Origin: GCA-2693325 sp036343635
GTDB lineage: Bacteria > Latescibacterota > UBA2968 > UBA8231
DNA length: 6,090 bases
Direction of reading: 5' to 3'
Assembly: GCA_036343635.1 (NCBI GenBank)
Contig: JAYYVF010000041.1
Coordinates: 1 to 6,090 of the forward strand
How positions within the stretch are numbered: the stretch's first letter is position 1; each line of letters starts with the position of its first letter. The notes under the pieces are model-generated. The model worked only from the letters and a program-made list of their open reading frames with translations. It made no database searches and was not told the origin of the DNA. This document shows positions 5,429 through 6,090 of this stretch, piece by piece. The position numbers and the translations under genes were made by a program.

Positions 5429-6090
5429 ATGAAAAGAACACATATCGGGCGCCACAGTTTGGAGTTTTTAAAAGAGCATTACCGAAATTATCTATTCAAA
5501 GAGTATTTACCTTTTTGGCAAGAATTCGGTATTGATCATGAATTAGGTGGTTTCATGTGTGGCATTGACCATGACGGTAAACGAACTGGTGATAACAAAT
5601 TAATGTGGTATCAAGGTCGAGGGCTTTGGACCTATTCCTACTTATATCGCTGTTTTGGAGGCGAAGAAAATTTGCAAGTCGCTACAAAGGCTAAGGATTT
5701 CCTACTGGAAAATGGTCGTGATAAGGATGGAAATTGGGTTCAGAGTCTTTCACGTACCGGTGATATCGAATCTCCTGCAACGGGGCGTGGCTATGCTGCG
5801 CTGTTTGTCGCTGAAGGGATGCAGGCTTACTCACACGCAACGGGAGACCAGAAGACTTTGGATGTAGCCTTGGAGGCTCTAGATCAAGGTTTGAAATTGT
5901 TTGACGATGCCGAGCGTTTAATCGACGAAGGTTATATACCTCATACCTATAAAGGCCAGAGACCTTTGGGTAGCCATATGGTATTGATCTTAATACTTAC
6001 TCAGATGTTGGAGCATGCGCCTAACCCGCGTTTGGAGGCATTAGCGGACCGAATAGTTGATGCCATTATGAACAAGTTTTGGAATCCAGA
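5429..6090 (+). CDS. AGE/RnBP-family sugar 2-epimerase or isomerase, N-terminal part (3' truncated by window edge)
   Basis: The frame is open from ATG 5429 to the window edge: 220 complete codons, about half of the usual 380-420 residues. The sequence has the features of N-acylglucosamine 2-epimerases and related aldose-ketose isomerases and cellobiose epimerases, which share an (alpha/alpha)6 barrel. HELGGFMCGIDHDG (37-50) is the entry strand motif, KLMWYQGRGLWTYSYLY (57-73) matches the family W-x-Q-x-R-x-x-W block, and GRGYAALFVAEG (119-130) and GSHMVLILIL (181-190) are helices lining the barrel. Such enzymes interconvert, for example, GlcNAc and ManNAc, mannose and fructose, or epimerise reducing-end glucose. 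The active-site histidines of the C-terminal half lie outside the window, so the exact reaction cannot be chosen. Its place behind a kinase/nucleotidyltransferase pair suggests it supplies, or drains, the sugar those enzymes activate. No signal peptide is seen, so it is probably cytoplasmic. Confidence 0.88.
   Translation, partial: MKRTHIGRHSLEFLKEHYRNYLFKEYLPFWQEFGIDHELGGFMCGIDHDGKRTGDNKLMWYQGRGLWTYSYLYRCFGGEENLQVATKAKDFLLENGRDKDGNWVQSLSRTGDIESPATGRGYAALFVAEGMQAYSHATGDQKTLDVALEALDQGLKLFDDAERLIDEGYIPHTYKGQRPLGSHMVLILILTQMLEHAPNPRLEALADRIVDAIMNKFWNP

Noticed and set aside
5655..5867. Plus-strand 70-codon frame inside the AGE-family gene.
   Set aside because: It lies in another frame of a gene with clear AGE-family motifs and reads as random sequence.
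1..6090. CRISPR arrays, tRNA or rRNA genes, insertion sequences, attachment sites or long direct repeats.
   Set aside because: None was seen by eye. Nearly all of the window is protein-coding and no regularly spaced repeat appears.

Overview
This is a compact, gene-dense bacterial window. Base composition is moderate, roughly mid-40s % GC by eye. It holds parts or all of six protein genes, and no RNA gene, insertion sequence or CRISPR array was seen. The plus-strand sugar genes have recognisable Shine-Dalgarno sequences, while the two minus-strand genes do not. From memory of the families, the GH20, nucleotidyltransferase and galactokinase-like proteins most resemble those of Planctomycetes, Verrucomicrobia or Lentisphaerae-type glycan degraders. 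That placement is an inference and could be wrong.

Layout: (1) Positions 2-631, plus strand: the C-terminal part of a GH20 beta-N-acetylhexosaminidase, beginning exactly at its catalytic HxGGDE motif. (2) Positions 673-3078, minus strand: a two-gene unit, promoter-distal gene first by coordinate. It consists of a gamma-glutamylcyclotransferase/AIG2-like protein and, upstream of it, a 654-residue calcineurin-like metallophosphoesterase fused to a long C-terminal half that looks like a TIM-barrel glycosidase lacking its acid/base residue. (3) Positions 3079-3225: a short divergent intergenic region with a candidate promoter in each direction and a near-perfect dyad that could be an operator. 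(4) Positions 3226-6090, plus strand: a tightly packed operon of a sugar-phosphate nucleotidyltransferase, a galactokinase-like GHMP kinase (4-bp overlap, TTG start), and an AGE/RnBP-family sugar 2-epimerase or isomerase that runs off the right edge.

How the genes may work together: a GHMP kinase that phosphorylates a free sugar at C1, plus an RmlA-like nucleotidyltransferase, form a classic two-step route from a free sugar to an NDP-sugar. An AGE-family epimerase could interconvert the sugar before or beside that step. The nearby hexosaminidase could supply amino sugars, though it lies beyond the antisense pair and need not be co-regulated. The kinase has Lys where galactokinases have the sugar-contacting Glu (GKHTDY instead of GEHTDY). 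The nucleotidyltransferase has an enlarged, unusual signature loop. Together these argue that the substrate may not be galactose. The most unusual protein is the phosphoesterase/TIM-barrel fusion.
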